A DNA stretch of 64,000 nt from an uncultured Alphaproteobacteria bacterium (GTDB lineage: Bacteria > Pseudomonadota > Alphaproteobacteria > Caulobacterales > Parvularculaceae). Location: NCBI GenBank assembly GCA_902826095.1, contig CADEDN010000006.1, forward strand, positions 91,593-155,592, in the 5' to 3' direction. Below are positions 1 through 9,716 of this stretch, piece after piece. Below the pieces are notes generated by a model. That model did no database searches and was not told where the DNA came from. It saw only the letters and a list, made by a program, of their open reading frames with translations. Every line of letters begins with the position of its first letter. Within the stretch, counting starts at the first letter, position 1. Both the position numbers and the translations under genes were made by a program.

Positions 1-546
1 CTGGTTTGCGGCGCCGGCCTCCTGACAATCGCCGTCAGCACGCATGCGCTCGTCGGCGTCACGTCCGATTGGTCTTATTCGGAGTTGTTCTGGCCGCTGG
101 TCGGGCGCGGCGTCGGATTGATGCTGGCGTTCGCTCCGATGAACGTGATTGCGCTTGGAACGCTTGACCAGGCGAGGGTGCCCGGCGCGTCCGGACTCTT
201 CAACCTCGCCCGCAACCTCGGCGGCGCCTTCGGTCTTGCGCTGATCAACACCTTTCTTACGGAGCGCACCGATTACCACACGCGCGTCCTCGCCGATCAT
301 TTCGACGCCTCGCGCGCCGTCGTCGCCGAACGGATTTCGGCGCTGACCGCGCATTTTTCCGCAGCCGGCCATCCAGAGCCTGATCTCGCGGCGCTCGCAG
401 CGCTGTCGCAGATCGCCGCGCGCCAGGCGGCGGTTCTCGCCTACAGCGACGTCTTTCAGATCGTCACGCTGCTTTGCCTGATGACGCCGCCGCTTCTCAT
501 CATCGCGTCGCCGCCTAAAGCCGGCGTCGAAGTCGGGGGGCATTAA
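1..546 (+). CDS. MFS multidrug exporter, DHA2/EmrB type (C-terminal part)
   Basis: The reading frame is open from the first base, so the start lies outside the window; about 181 residues remain. They contain hydrophobic segments near the start, a glycine-rich stretch (VGRGVGLMLAFAPMN) and the segment GLFNLARNLGGAFGLAL, typical of the last helices of 14-TM DHA2 (EmrB/QacA) drug/H+ antiporters of the inner membrane. The periplasmic loop with TDYHTRVLADHF and the Ala/Leu-rich helix before the final membrane segment also fit EmrB. The stop codon TAA overlaps the ATG of the following TetR regulator by one base, so the two are co-transcribed. The substrate cannot be read from the sequence. Confidence 0.85.
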   Translation: MVCGAGLLTIAVSTHALVGVTSDWSYSELFWPLVGRGVGLMLAFAPMNVIALGTLDQARVPGASGLFNLARNLGGAFGLALINTFLTERTDYHTRVLADHFDASRAVVAERISALTAHFSAAGHPEPDLAALAALSQIAARQAAVLAYSDVFQIVTLLCLMTPPLLIIASPPKAGVEVGGH

Positions 547-1166
547 TGGAGATCGCGCACAAGAGGGGTCGGCGCGCCGATCCGCAAAAAGACGAGGCTA
601 TTCTCGACGCCGCGCGCGACCTGTTCCTTGATCGCGGCTACAGCGCCTCGATCGACGACATCGCAACGGCGGCGGGCGTCTCAAAACAGACGATCTACGC
701 GCGATACGCTTCAAAGCATGACCTGCTCGCGGCGGTCGTTCATCAGGTCGCGGAAGATCTGGTCAGCGTGTTCGCGCAAGGGTCGAAGGCGGCGTCGACG
801 CAGGAGACGCTGATGCGGTTCGGCGAGCGCTTTGTCGAAATCGCCTTCGATCCCAAGCGCGTCGCCATGCAGCGCTTAGTCATCGCGCAATCGACGCAAT
901 TCCCGGATCTCGCTCGGGTCTATTTTGAGAGCGGCCCCGCCTTCGTGCATGAGAAGATCGCCGACTTTCTTGAGCGGGCGAAATCGGCGGGCGATCTCGA
1001 CTTTGAAAGCGCGCGCGACGCGGCTTCGAATCTTCTTGGCCTGATCATGGGCGTCGATCATGTCGCCTCGTTAATGGGAATTCTCGACCCGCAAAACGCG
1101 GAACAGCGCCGGGCGCGAGTGCGCGGCGCTGTTCTGGCGTTCCTCAAGATCTTTCAGGCGCGTTGA
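546..1166 (+). CDS. TetR/AcrR family transcriptional regulator
   Basis: This 206-residue protein has an N-terminal TetR helix-turn-helix at about residues 10-57 (ILDAARDLFLDRGYSASIDD, then IATAAGVSKQTIYARYASKH), followed by an all-helical ligand/dimer domain resembling the AefR-like TetR_C family. It starts at an ATG overlapping the exporter stop (TAATG), giving translational coupling. TetR repressors of this layout usually control the adjacent efflux pump in response to its substrate; that role is inferred from position. The next gene is convergent. Confidence 0.88.
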   Translation: MEIAHKRGRRADPQKDEAILDAARDLFLDRGYSASIDDIATAAGVSKQTIYARYASKHDLLAAVVHQVAEDLVSVFAQGSKAASTQETLMRFGERFVEIAFDPKRVAMQRLVIAQSTQFPDLARVYFESGPAFVHEKIADFLERAKSAGDLDFESARDAASNLLGLIMGVDHVASLMGILDPQNAEQRRARVRGAVLAFLKIFQAR

Positions 1167-1187
1167 CGGGAATCGCTGCTGGCGTGC

Positions 1188-1655
1188 TTAATGCACGCGT
1201 CCCATAAGGCGGGCGAGCAGCGAGGGACGCTCGCCATTCATCGCGTGATGCTTCTTGTGATGGTGGTCGTCATCATCGTCGTCATGATGCCCGCCTTTGC
1301 CGCTGAGGGCGGCATGGTGCTTCTTGTGATGGTCGCCGTCATCATCGCCATGATGACCATGACCGCCCTTTGCGGAGTACGCCTGCTGGATCGACGCGGC
1401 GCAGGCGTCGTTGTGGCGCAGGAAAGCGTTTTCGATCGAAGCGTCGCGCGATTGCAGCGAGAGTTCGACCTTTTCGGCGAGGCGTTTCACCTCGGCGGCG
1501 AGTTCCTGGCTCGCAGCGAGGCGGACATTCGCGTCCGCCTGCGCGGCTTTGCCGGCGCTTGCGATCCGCGATGCGATGACGGCGAGCACTGCGCCGCCGA
1601 TGAGAAAGATCACGCCGGCGCTCAAGAGCCCGACCTGAAAAACCGATGTCGACAT
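1188..1655 (-). CDS. Membrane-anchored His/Asp-rich protein of unknown function
   Basis: The 155-residue protein has one membrane segment at about residues 8-30, a charged helical, coiled-coil-like region at 35-92 and a strikingly polar tail. The tail contains two imperfect copies of a module of about 20 residues (96-115 and 120-138), each a GGH core, an Asp run and a HHKKHHA end. Dense His/Asp clusters can bind divalent metals such as Ni, Zn, Cu or Co; this is inference. The region before the tail has a single Cys (C84). It sits alone between a TetR gene (convergent) and ubiG (same strand, about 180 bp away). The opposite-strand open frame here is a shadow of this repeat. Confidence 0.7.
   Translation of the reverse strand: MSTSVFQVGLLSAGVIFLIGGAVLAVIASRIASAGKAAQADANVRLAASQELAAEVKRLAEKVELSLQSRDASIENAFLRHNDACAASIQQAYSAKGGHGHHGDDDGDHHKKHHAALSGKGGHHDDDDDDHHHKKHHAMNGERPSLLARLMGRVH
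1242..1370 (-). repeat. Imperfect in-frame tandem duplication (two copies of about 60 bp)
   Basis: The codons for residues 96-138 of the His/Asp-rich protein form two diverged copies sharing cttcttgtgatggt and gtcatcatcg on the plus strand. The number of His and Asp codons differs between the copies, as expected of a slippage-prone repeat. Confidence 0.7.
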
Positions 1656-1838
1656 GAATTGACCCCTTCAGTCCCCCGACGGCCCATATTTACCCGCGCC
1701 TTATGGGGCGGTCCATAAGCCGCGCGTGGCTTGACGAAAAATTTCGCAGCGGCCTTTTTGGCGATTGACGAGCCGCGATTCGGCGATTCAGCGGATCGGG
1801 CGCGTCGGTGTCGATGGCGTGGGCGGAGCGGAAATCTC

Positions 1839-2591
1839 TCATTCCGGCCCGGGCTTTATCGCCGTGAGAAGGTAGTTGACGTCGGTCTCTTCGACGATTT
1901 TCCACAAGTCCATCAGCGGGTTGTAGGCGACGCCGGCCGCCGCCGTAACGATCATTCCCGCCGCGCTGAGCGCGCTGCTGACTTCCTCCGGTTTCAGGAA
2001 TTTAGCCGGATCGTGCGTGCCGCGGGGCAGCCAGCCAAGCACATATTCTGCGCCGACCTTGGCGAGAGCAAAGGCCTTTAGCGTCCGATTGATCGTGGCG
2101 ACGACCATCAGACCGCCCGGGCGGACAAGCATCGATGAGTCTTGCAGGAACTGGACCGGGTCGGCGACATGCTCGACGACTTCAAGGTTCAAGATAATGT
2201 CGAACGGGCTCTCATTGCTCGTAACAAGCGCTTCGACCGTCGCGGCGCGGTAGTCGATGTCGAGCTTTTGCTCTTGCGCATGAACCTGCGCCGTCTTGAT
2301 GTTGCGCTCGGAGGCGTCAATCGCGGTGACCGCGGCGCCAAGGCGGCGCATCGGTTCGGCGACAAGACCGCCGCCACAGCCGACATCGAGCAGCCGAAGC
2401 CCCGAGAGCGGCGCCTTTGCGCGGCGGTCGCGCCCGAAATGCGCGCAAGCGGCGTCGCGGATATAGGCGAGGCGCGCCGGATTGAATTTGTGAAGCGGCG
2501 CGAATTTGCCGAACGGGTCCCACCATTCGTCCGCGATCTTCGAGAACTTCTCGATTTCGGACGGGTCGATGCTTGTGCGAACGGCATCCAT
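1839..2591 (-). CDS. ubiG: Ubiquinone biosynthesis O-methyltransferase UbiG
   Basis: SAM-dependent methyltransferase carrying out both O-methylation steps of ubiquinone synthesis. The 250-residue form starting at [10 protein letters not shown] is chosen because it matches the usual family length and is preceded by GAAGG; a longer open frame upstream lacks family sequence and runs into lysC. The N-terminus [19 protein letters not shown] is diagnostic for UbiG. SAM motif I is [20 protein letters not shown], and the later NLEVVEHV and [14 protein letters not shown] also fit. It is divergent from lysC, with about 120 bp between the start codons. Confidence 0.95.
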   Translation of the reverse strand: MDAVRTSIDPSEIEKFSKIADEWWDPFGKFAPLHKFNPARLAYIRDAACAHFGRDRRAKAPLSGLRLLDVGCGGGLVAEPMRRLGAAVTAIDASERNIKTAQVHAQEQKLDIDYRAATVEALVTSNESPFDIILNLEVVEHVADPVQFLQDSSMLVRPGGLMVVATINRTLKAFALAKVGAEYVLGWLPRGTHDPAKFLKPEEVSSALSAAGMIVTAAAGVAYNPLMDLWKIVEETDVNYLLTAIKPGPE

Positions 2592-2711
2592 GGGCGGGTC
2601 GCCTTCACTAAACCTCAATAACGCAATCGTTTTCCGAGCCTTGCGCCGAGCCTGAGGCCCTCTATAGACATGGCGCCAAAGGAACCAGGTTAAAAGGCGG
2701 CGATCGGGCGC

Positions 2712-3968
2712 ATGGCGCGGATTGTGATGAAATTCGGCGGAACGTCGGTCGCCGATGTCGAGCGCATGCGCCGCGTCGCCGCCTTCGTGAAGCGCGAGGC
2801 GGACGCCGGGCATTCGATCGTCGTCGCGGTGTCGGCGATGGCCGGCGAAACGAACCGCCTCGTCGCACTCTGCGCGAACGCAGGCCCTCCAGATCCGGCG
2901 CTGGACGTCCGCAACGTCGAATATGACACTGTCGTCGCCAGCGGCGAACAGGTGACGTCCGGCCTTGTCGCGCTCATTCTCCAGAAAATGGGCTACCGAG
3001 CCCGTTCATGGCAGGGTTGGCAGGCGCCGATCCGGACCGATGACGCCCACGGCAAGGCGCGCATTCTCGAAATTCCCGAAGATCCCCTCGGCGAAGCGAT
3101 CGACAATGGCGAAATCGCCGTCGTCGCCGGTTTTCAGGGAATTGCGGAGGACGGGCGCGTTTCAACGCTCGGCCGCGGCGGCTCGGACACGACCGCCGTC
3201 GCGCTGGCTGCGGCGCTCCGCGCCAAACGCTGCGACATCTACACCGATGTCGACGGCGTCTACACGACTGATCCGCGGATCAGCAAGCAGGCGCGTCGTC
3301 TCGACCGCGTCTCCTATGAAGAAATGCTGGAAATGGCTTCGCTCGGCGCGAAAGTGCTGCAGACGCGTTCCGTCGAACTCGCGATGGCCTATAAGGTGCC
3401 GGTGCGCGTACTTTCGAGTTTCGAGGCGCCCGACTCGCCGAGCCCCGGCACTCTCATCTGCGACGAGGAAGACATCGTGGAAAAACAGATCGTCAGCGCC
3501 GTGACGCTTTTGAAGGACGAGGCGAAAATCAGTCTGATGTCGGTGCCCGACGAACCCGGCCGCGCCGCGCTGATTTTCGGGTTGCTCGCCGACGCCGGCA
3601 TCAATATCGACATGATCGTGCAAAGCCCGTCGAGGCAGGCCGGCGCGAACATCTCGTTCACCATGGCGGAATCGGAATTGGCGCGCGCCGTCGACACGCT
3701 GACCCTGGCGAAAGACAAAATCGGGTACATTCAGATGCTCTTTGACAAGAACGTCGTCAAAGTCTCAGTCGTCGGCGTCGGCATGAGAAGCCACACGGGC
3801 GTCGCATCGACGATGTTCCGCGCGCTTGCCGAAAAGTCGATCAACATCCAGAACATCTCGACATCCGAGATCAAGATCAGTGTGCTGATCGCCTCCGACT
3901 ACGGCGAGCTTGCGGTTCGCGCGCTCCACCAGGCCTATGGTCTCGACCGCGCTCAGGGCGCCGCATAG
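2712..3968 (+). CDS. lysC: Aspartate kinase
   Basis: Phosphorylates aspartate, the first step to lysine, threonine, methionine and diaminopimelate. The 418-residue protein begins with the kinase signature [13 protein letters not shown] (residues 7-19), followed by VASGEQVT and [16 protein letters not shown] in the catalytic domain and ITDVDG-type [13 protein letters not shown]. Tandem ACT domains occupy about residues 265-410, as expected for a feedback-regulated lysC. The ATG is clear and the length is normal. The stop lies 22 bp before ptsP, an arrangement common in alphaproteobacteria. Confidence 0.96.
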   Translation: MARIVMKFGGTSVADVERMRRVAAFVKREADAGHSIVVAVSAMAGETNRLVALCANAGPPDPALDVRNVEYDTVVASGEQVTSGLVALILQKMGYRARSWQGWQAPIRTDDAHGKARILEIPEDPLGEAIDNGEIAVVAGFQGIAEDGRVSTLGRGGSDTTAVALAAALRAKRCDIYTDVDGVYTTDPRISKQARRLDRVSYEEMLEMASLGAKVLQTRSVELAMAYKVPVRVLSSFEAPDSPSPGTLICDEEDIVEKQIVSAVTLLKDEAKISLMSVPDEPGRAALIFGLLADAGINIDMIVQSPSRQAGANISFTMAESELARAVDTLTLAKDKIGYIQMLFDKNVVKVSVVGVGMRSHTGVASTMFRALAEKSINIQNISTSEIKISVLIASDYGELAVRALHQAYGLDRAQGAA

Positions 3969-3990
3969 CGATGCGCGACGCGCGCCTGTC

Positions 3991-6261
3991 ATGACCGCCA
4001 GAAAGAAGCCAGGTCCGAAGAAGGGCGGGGTCGCCGATCTCTTGCGCAGCATGCATGACGCCGTCGCCGCCGACGTCAGCGCGCAGGAACGCCTCGACAC
4101 ATTGACCGCCGTCATCGCCCGTCACGTCGATTCGGATGTTTGTTCGATCTACATACGCGTGCCGAGCGATCAGCTCGAACTCTATTCGACCGAAGGCCTC
4201 AATCGGGAAGCGGTCCATAAGACCCGACTTAACTGGGGCGAGGGGCTTGTCGGCGTCGTCGCGGAAACGCAGCGTCCGCTCATCACGTCGGACGCGCCTT
4301 TGCATCCGAAATTCGCCTACAGGCCGGAGACCGGCGAGGATCCGCTGCACTCCTTTCTCGGCGTGCCCCTGATCCGGTCAGGCAAATCCCTCGGCGTCCT
4401 GGTTCTCCAGAATCAGGATAGCCGTCGGTATACGGATGAAGAACTCGGAGCGGCGCAGGCGGTGGGCATGTTGCTTGCGGAAATCGCGGCCTCGGGCGAA
4501 CTGTTCGATCCGACCACGACCGAAGAAGTCGGCGCCATGCTGCACCGGCCGGAAAGGCTTCTTGGCGCCGGCGTCGTGCCGGGCGTCGCGTTCGGGCGCG
4601 CCGCATTTCACGAACCGCCGACGCCCAAGCACAAGGTCTTTTCAAAGGATGCGGCGGCGGAGACGGCGCGCCTCGACAAGGGTCTTGAGCGGCTGCAGGC
4701 GTCGGTCGACGCCTTGCTCGCCGGCATAGCGCTCGAGGACGCCTCGCGCGAAGTGCTCGAAACTTACCGCCTCTTCGCGTATGATCGCGGCTGGAAGGAA
4801 CGCATGCGCGCGGCCGTCGGCTCGGGGCTGACCGCCGAAACCGCCGTCGAACAGGTTCAGACTGAGAACCGCGCGCGGATGGCGCAGGTCAAGGATCCCT
4901 ATCTCCGCGAGCGAATGCACGATCTCGACGATCTGTCCAATCGCCTTCTCCGGCTTTTGACGGGGCAGAGCGCCGCGCCGCCCGACATGCCTTCGGAAGC
5001 GATCCTGATCGCGCGCATTCTCGGGCCCGCCGAGCTTCTTGAATATGACCGGACGAAGATCAAGGGCCTCATCGTAAGCGAGGCCTCGGCGATGTCGCAT
5101 GTCGCGATCGTCGCGCGCGCGCTCGGCGTGCCGCTCGTCGCCGGCTTTGACAATGCGATCATGCTCGCCGAGCAAGGCGACGATGTCATTATCGACGGCG
5201 ACACCGGCGAAGTCCACATTCGTCCGAATGCGGATGTTAAAGCGAGCTACCGCGAGAAGCAGTCGCTGCAATCGGAGCGGCAGGCGGCGTTTGCGGCGGA
5301 ACGTCACTTGCCGGCCGTCACTTGCGACGGCGTTGAAATCGACCTCCTGATGAATGTCGGCATTCCCCTCGACATGGCGCATCTTGAAAGCACGGGCGCC
5401 GCGGGCGTCGGCCTGTTTCGCACCGAACTGCAGTTTTTGATCGGCGCGCAGCTGCCGAACGCCGCCGTGCAGGAAAAACTCTACCGAGAGATTCTGGACA
5501 AGGCCGGCGGCAAGCCGGTCGTTTTCCGGACTGCCGATCTCGGCGGCGACAAGTCCGCCGCCTATATGCAACGGCGCGACGAAGGAAATCCGGCGATGGG
5601 CTGGCGCGGCATCCGCATGGCCGTCGATCGGCCGGGCCTCTTTCGTCCCCAGATCCGGGCGCTGCTCGCCGCCGCCGCCGGCCGCGAACTAAACCTGTTG
5701 TTTCCAATGATCACGCTGGTTGAGGAAGTGGACGCAGCGCGGGCGTTGCTTGATCGCGAGATCGAGTTCAGGAAACGGCGAAACCGCATTCTGCCAGCAT
5801 CGATCCGTCTTGGCGCGATGATAGAAACGCCGGCGGCCGCGTGGCGGGTGTCGGATATCGCCGAAAGGGTCGATTTCCTGTCGATCGGCGGCAACGACCT
5901 CGCGCAATTCTATTTCGCAGCCGATCGCGATTCCGAGATGACCCGGGGACGCTATGACCCGCTTGAGTCTGGATTTTTGAGTTTCATAGCGGAAATCGCC
6001 GTAAAGGCGCGCAAGGCTGGCAAGCCGGTCACTTTTTGCGGGGAGCAAGCGTCGGACCTCCTGATGGGGGCGGCGCTGATCGGCGTCGGGTTCACGCGCT
6101 TTTCATCATCCGCGTCGACGATCGGCCCGTTCCGTCGGCTGTTGCGTTCGATGGATGCGGCTTCCGTCTCAAAATGGCTCAAGGACCGATATGAAGAGAA
6201 GCCGGCCAATCTCAGGCGGGCGTTTACGGCGATGCTGAAGGCGTCCGGCGCCGCAATCTGA
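3991..6261 (+). CDS. ptsP: Nitrogen-PTS enzyme I (EINtr), PEP-protein phosphotransferase
   Basis: First phosphoryl carrier of the regulatory PTS-Ntr chain, passing phosphate from PEP to NPr and then EIIANtr. The start at MTARKKPGPK gives 756 residues, close to the family size; the longer open frame would overlap lysC. The domains are an N-terminal GAF domain (about 20-165), the EI N-terminal/swivelling domain with the phospho-histidine motif SHVAIVARALGVP (His370), and the C-terminal PEP-binding barrel (GVGLFRTELQFL, DLGGDKSAAY, GGNDLAQF, FCGEQASD). The barrel has CGEQAS where CGEMA is more usual. It is probably co-transcribed with lysC. Confidence 0.95.
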   Translation: MTARKKPGPKKGGVADLLRSMHDAVAADVSAQERLDTLTAVIARHVDSDVCSIYIRVPSDQLELYSTEGLNREAVHKTRLNWGEGLVGVVAETQRPLITSDAPLHPKFAYRPETGEDPLHSFLGVPLIRSGKSLGVLVLQNQDSRRYTDEELGAAQAVGMLLAEIAASGELFDPTTTEEVGAMLHRPERLLGAGVVPGVAFGRAAFHEPPTPKHKVFSKDAAAETARLDKGLERLQASVDALLAGIALEDASREVLETYRLFAYDRGWKERMRAAVGSGLTAETAVEQVQTENRARMAQVKDPYLRERMHDLDDLSNRLLRLLTGQSAAPPDMPSEAILIARILGPAELLEYDRTKIKGLIVSEASAMSHVAIVARALGVPLVAGFDNAIMLAEQGDDVIIDGDTGEVHIRPNADVKASYREKQSLQSERQAAFAAERHLPAVTCDGVEIDLLMNVGIPLDMAHLESTGAAGVGLFRTELQFLIGAQLPNAAVQEKLYREILDKAGGKPVVFRTADLGGDKSAAYMQRRDEGNPAMGWRGIRMAVDRPGLFRPQIRALLAAAAGRELNLLFPMITLVEEVDAARALLDREIEFRKRRNRILPASIRLGAMIETPAAAWRVSDIAERVDFLSIGGNDLAQFYFAADRDSEMTRGRYDPLESGFLSFIAEIAVKARKAGKPVTFCGEQASDLLMGAALIGVGFTRFSSSASTIGPFRRLLRSMDAASVSKWLKDRYEEKPANLRRAFTAMLKASGAAI

Positions 6262-6416
6262 CCGACCGGCGCTGGCGCAATTGATGCTTTGAGCTTGATG
6301 TCCGCGCTGTCGCGTTGTTAATGCGGCCGCGCGGTCGGCGCCGCCAGGCGGCGGTGGTCATGGGGACTCGCATCAGTTAGATTAATCATACGGCGGCCAA
6401 GAAGGCGGTCATCACA

Positions 6417-7310
6417 GTGTCGGTAAAAAACGGCTCGGCGGAAATCTTCGAATTGGACGATGCGCGCGCACGTTTGCGCGCCGCCGACATTGATCCGAAA
6501 AATTATCCGACGGTCGGCGCCTATCTCGAAGCCGTCCGCGACCGCCAAGGGCTTTCGGTCGCCACCCTCAGCGACCGCACCCATGTAAAGGCGAGCTATA
6601 TCGAGGCGATCGAGCGCATGGCGATGGAGGCGCTTCCCTCCAAGCCGTATGCGATCGGCTTCGTGCGCGTCTATGCCGAAGCGCTCGGTCTCGATCCCGC
6701 GCCGGTCGTGGAGCGTTTCAAGGCGGAATCGGGATTTGTCGCGAGTAAGAAGGCGCCGGAGTCTTCGGCGACGATTGCGTCGCCTGCGCCCGCCGAACGC
6801 GCCGAACCCGCACGTCTCTCGCTCCTCGCGGTGCTCGCCATTCTCGGCTTTATGGTCTGGTGCGTGCTTATCGTGACGCGCCCGGGGCCCGACACGGTGA
6901 ATCGCCCGCTCAAACTCGACGGCGTGCCGGCCGCGGCGGAAGCTGAGGCCGCACCGGTCCCGACGCCGATCGTCGCAGCAGGCGGCGCGGCGCCGGAGGG
7001 GCAAGACATTGTGTCGCCGGCGCCCGAAGCCGCCGATGTTCCCCCGCAACTGCTCGAACGGATCGAGCCGGTCTATCCGCCGGATTGCGAGGCTGAGGCC
7101 GAAGCGACTGAAACCGTCGACCTCGCCTTTACGGTGACGCCGGACGGCGCCGTCGTCAGTGAGCGCGTCGTCAAGTCCAGCAATTCCTGCTTCGACCGGG
7201 CGGCGCTGAACGCCGTCAAGCGCTGGCGATTTTCGCCGAAAACAAAGGACGGTGCGCCGCGCCCGGCTTTCGAGGTGCCCGCGAGCTTTCGCTTCGAGCG
7301 CCCGTCCTAA
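6417..7310 (+). CDS. RodZ-like HTH membrane protein with a C-terminal TonB domain
   Basis: This 297-residue bitopic protein starts at GTG. Residues about 33-105 form the RodZ-type helix-turn-helix (YLEAVRDRQGLSVATLSDRT, YIEAIERMAME, KPYAIGFVRVYAEALGLDP). A Pro/Ala linker leads to one membrane helix (about 134-153), then a periplasmic Pro/Ala region and, from about 205, a TonB C-terminal fold (RIEPVYPPDC, VDLAFTVTPDGAVV, FDRAALNAVKRWRF). It lies directly upstream of ispG, the place rodZ occupies in many proteobacteria, and a Mre/PBP2/RodA cluster is present at 54-60 kb. The TonB-type end replaces the usual RodZ periplasmic domain. It may act as the elongasome RodZ, as a TonB-like partner, or both; I cannot tell. 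Confidence 0.75.
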   Translation: MSVKNGSAEIFELDDARARLRAADIDPKNYPTVGAYLEAVRDRQGLSVATLSDRTHVKASYIEAIERMAMEALPSKPYAIGFVRVYAEALGLDPAPVVERFKAESGFVASKKAPESSATIASPAPAERAEPARLSLLAVLAILGFMVWCVLIVTRPGPDTVNRPLKLDGVPAAAEAEAAPVPTPIVAAGGAAPEGQDIVSPAPEAADVPPQLLERIEPVYPPDCEAEAEATETVDLAFTVTPDGAVVSERVVKSSNSCFDRAALNAVKRWRFSPKTKDGAPRPAFEVPASFRFERPS

Positions 7311-7435
7311 GGGAACCGGCGCCGGCGAATTATTGATTTTTTCGGTACGATTGCGCAAAAGCAGCCCCAGCGCCGTCGTTCGCCCGCCGCATTCGGCTGC
7401 AAGGGGTTTCAGAGAGAACCGCAAGGATCGTCACC

Positions 7436-8566
7436 ATGTCGCTGCGTCCCTGGCGCGATATATCGCGCCGAAAATCGAGACAGATCATGGTCGGCAAGGT
7501 GCCGGTCGGCGGCGACGCGCCGATCGCCGTGCAGTCGATGACCAACGCGCTGACCTCCGACGCGCAGGCGACCATCCGCCAGGTGAACGAAATCGCCGAA
7601 GCCGGCGCCGATATCGTGCGCGTATCCTGCCCCGACGTTGAATCGACCGCCGCGCTGAAAGAGATCTGCAAGAACGTCCCTGTGCCGATCGTCGCCGACA
7701 TCCATTTTCACTACAAACGCGGGATTGAGGCCGCAGTCGCCGGCGCCGCGTGCCTTCGAATCAATCCCGGCAATATCGGGTCGGAAGAGCGCGTGCGCGA
7801 GGTGATCAAGGCGGCCAAGGACTACGGCTGCTCGATGCGCATCGGCGTCAATGGCGGCAGCCTTGAAAAAGACCTCCTCGAAAAATACGGCGAGCCTTGC
7901 CCCGAAGCAATGGTTGAAAGCGCGCTTGATCACGCGCGCATCCTTCAGGACAATGACTTTCACGAATTCAAGATTTCGGTGAAGGCGTCGGACGTATTCC
8001 TGACCGTCGCCGCCTATCACCAGCTCGCCGAGGCGATCGACTGCCCGCTGCATTTGGGCGTCACCGAGGCGGGCGGCCTCAGGATAGGGTCGGTGAAGAC
8101 CGCGATCGGCATGGGCTCGCTGCTCTGGGCCGGCATCGGCGACACGATCCGCGTCTCGCTCTCCGCCGACCCGGTTGAGGAAATCAAGGTCGGGTTCGAC
8201 ATCTTGAAGTCGCTCGGCCTCAGGCATCGCGGCGTCAACGTCATCTCCTGTCCATCCTGCGCGCGCCAGGGGTTCAATGTCATCGACACTGTCGAGAAAC
8301 TCGAAAAGCGCCTCGCGCATGTGACGACGCCCTTGTCGCTTTCGGTCATCGGCTGCGTCGTCAATGGCCCCGGCGAAGCGCGCGAAACCGATATCGGCTT
8401 CACCGGCGGCGGCGCCGGCAAGGACCACGGGCAGGTCTATCTCGACGGCGAGCCCCACCACCGGCTCGACAATGACAAAATCCTCGATCACCTCGTCGAA
8501 CTCGTCGAAATGAAGGCCGCTGAGATCCGCGCCAAAGAGGAAAAAGAAAAAGTCGCGGCGGAATAG
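7436..8566 (+). CDS. ispG: 4-hydroxy-3-methylbut-2-enyl diphosphate synthase (IspG/GcpE)
   Basis: 4Fe-4S reductase converting MEcPP to HMBPP in the non-mevalonate isoprenoid pathway. The 376-residue sequence has the hallmark IAVQSMTN near the N-terminus, [21 protein letters not shown] and LRINPGNIG. Its cluster ligands are Cys272 and Cys275 ([10 protein letters not shown]) and Cys307 ([10 protein letters not shown]). ATG start, normal length. It follows the RodZ-like gene by 125 bp and is closed by an intrinsic terminator. Confidence 0.97.
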   Translation: MSLRPWRDISRRKSRQIMVGKVPVGGDAPIAVQSMTNALTSDAQATIRQVNEIAEAGADIVRVSCPDVESTAALKEICKNVPVPIVADIHFHYKRGIEAAVAGAACLRINPGNIGSEERVREVIKAAKDYGCSMRIGVNGGSLEKDLLEKYGEPCPEAMVESALDHARILQDNDFHEFKISVKASDVFLTVAAYHQLAEAIDCPLHLGVTEAGGLRIGSVKTAIGMGSLLWAGIGDTIRVSLSADPVEEIKVGFDILKSLGLRHRGVNVISCPSCARQGFNVIDTVEKLEKRLAHVTTPLSLSVIGCVVNGPGEARETDIGFTGGGAGKDHGQVYLDGEPHHRLDNDKILDHLVELVEMKAAEIRAKEEKEKVAAE

Positions 8567-8586
8567 CGAGGCTCATTCGCATAGGC

Positions 8587-8616
8587 AAGCGCGCGGGACG
8601 TCCCGCGCGCTTTTTT
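8587..8616 (+). terminator. Intrinsic terminator after ispG
   Basis: A perfect GC-rich palindrome (arms AGCGCGCGGGA / TCCCGCGCGCT around a CG centre) is followed by six T residues at 8611-8616. It lies 20 bp after the ispG stop and just before prfA. Confidence 0.9.
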
Positions 8617-8636
8617 GTTTGAAGGATACGCCTCAT

Positions 8637-9716
8637 TTGTCATCGATCCCCCAATCCAAAGTCGACGCCCTCATCGCCAAATTCGAAAAGATCGAGGCGG
8701 CGATGTCGTCGGCGACAAAGGGCGAGGAGATCGTCCGCCTCTCGAAAGAGCATGGCGAATTGAAGCCTGTCGCCGACAAGGCGCGTGAGCTCTCCTCCAT
8801 TCGGCGCCAGCTCGACGAACTGGCCGAAATGGTCGAAGGCGCCGACAAGGACATGGCGGCGATGGCCTATGAAGAGCTGCAAGAGCTGAAGGAGAAAGCG
8901 CCAGCGGTCGAGCGAGAATTGCAGCTGATGCTGCTTCCGAAGGACAAGGCTGACGATTCCTCGGTCATCCTCGAAGTGAGAGCCGGCACCGGCGGCGAAG
9001 AGGCGGCGCTCTTCGCCGGCGACCTCTTCAAGATGTACCAGCGTTATGCGACCTTGCGCGGCTGGCGCGTTGAAGTGCTGTCGGTCTCCGATGCTGAAAA
9101 GGGCGGCTACAAGGAAATCCAGGCTTCGATCAAAGGCGACGGCGTCTACGCGCGAATGAAATTCGAGGCGGGCGTGCATCGCGTGCAGCGCGTTCCCGAA
9201 ACCGAAGCGCAAGGACGCATTCACACCTCGGCGGCGACGGTCGCCGTGCTGCCGGAACCTGAAGACGTCGATATTGAGATCAAGGAATCGGATCTCAGGA
9301 TCGACGTTTTTCGCGCGTCGGGTCCGGGCGGCCAGTCCGTCAATACGACCGACTCGGCCGTCCGCATCACGCACCTGCCGACCGGCGTTTCAGTCAGCCA
9401 GCAGGACGAGAAATCGCAGCACAAGAACCGCGCCAAAGCGATGCTGATCTTGCGCGCGCGCCTTTATGACGCTGAACGCGCGAGGGCTGACGCTGAACGC
9501 GCGGCGGCGCGCAAGGGCATGGTCGGCTCCGGCGACAGGTCCGAGCGCATCCGCACCTACAATTTCCCGCAGAGCCGCGTCACCGATCATCGCATCAATC
9601 TGACGCTCTATAATCTCGACGACGTCATCCGCGGCGACGCGCTCGACCAGATCGTCAGCGCGTTGACCACGCAGGACCAGGCCGATCGGCTCGCGGCGCT
9701 TGAAGCGCATGGCTGA
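8637..9716 (+). CDS. prfA: Peptide chain release factor 1
   Basis: Recognises UAA/UAG and triggers peptide release. The start at TTG 8637 ([12 protein letters not shown], 359 residues) is preferred over the in-frame TTG at 8619, because GAAGGA at 8621-8626 is then 10 bases upstream and the length matches the family. The GGQ catalytic motif is at residues 231-233 within [20 protein letters not shown], and the anticodon-like P-A-T region is in the preceding domain ([11 protein letters not shown]). The last 8 bases overlap prmC, whose product methylates this GGQ glutamine. Confidence 0.96.
   Translation: MSSIPQSKVDALIAKFEKIEAAMSSATKGEEIVRLSKEHGELKPVADKARELSSIRRQLDELAEMVEGADKDMAAMAYEELQELKEKAPAVERELQLMLLPKDKADDSSVILEVRAGTGGEEAALFAGDLFKMYQRYATLRGWRVEVLSVSDAEKGGYKEIQASIKGDGVYARMKFEAGVHRVQRVPETEAQGRIHTSAATVAVLPEPEDVDIEIKESDLRIDVFRASGPGGQSVNTTDSAVRITHLPTGVSVSQQDEKSQHKNRAKAMLILRARLYDAERARADAERAAARKGMVGSGDRSERIRTYNFPQSRVTDHRINLTLYNLDDVIRGDALDQIVSALTTQDQADRLAALEAHG

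Noticed and set aside
1191..1718. Plus-strand hydrophobic frame opposite the His/Asp-rich gene
   Set aside because: Its Val/Met/Ile runs are the complement of the His/Asp codon repeats; no start context and no family.
4642..5571. Minus-strand open frame opposite ptsP
   Set aside because: Antisense to conserved EI motifs; composition typical of shadow frames.
6318..7424. Minus-strand open frame across the RodZ-like gene
   Set aside because: The plus strand has clear HTH, membrane helix and TonB domain; the antisense product is low complexity.
7409..8491. Minus-strand open frame opposite ispG
   Set aside because: Shadow of a highly conserved enzyme; no motif in the antisense frame.
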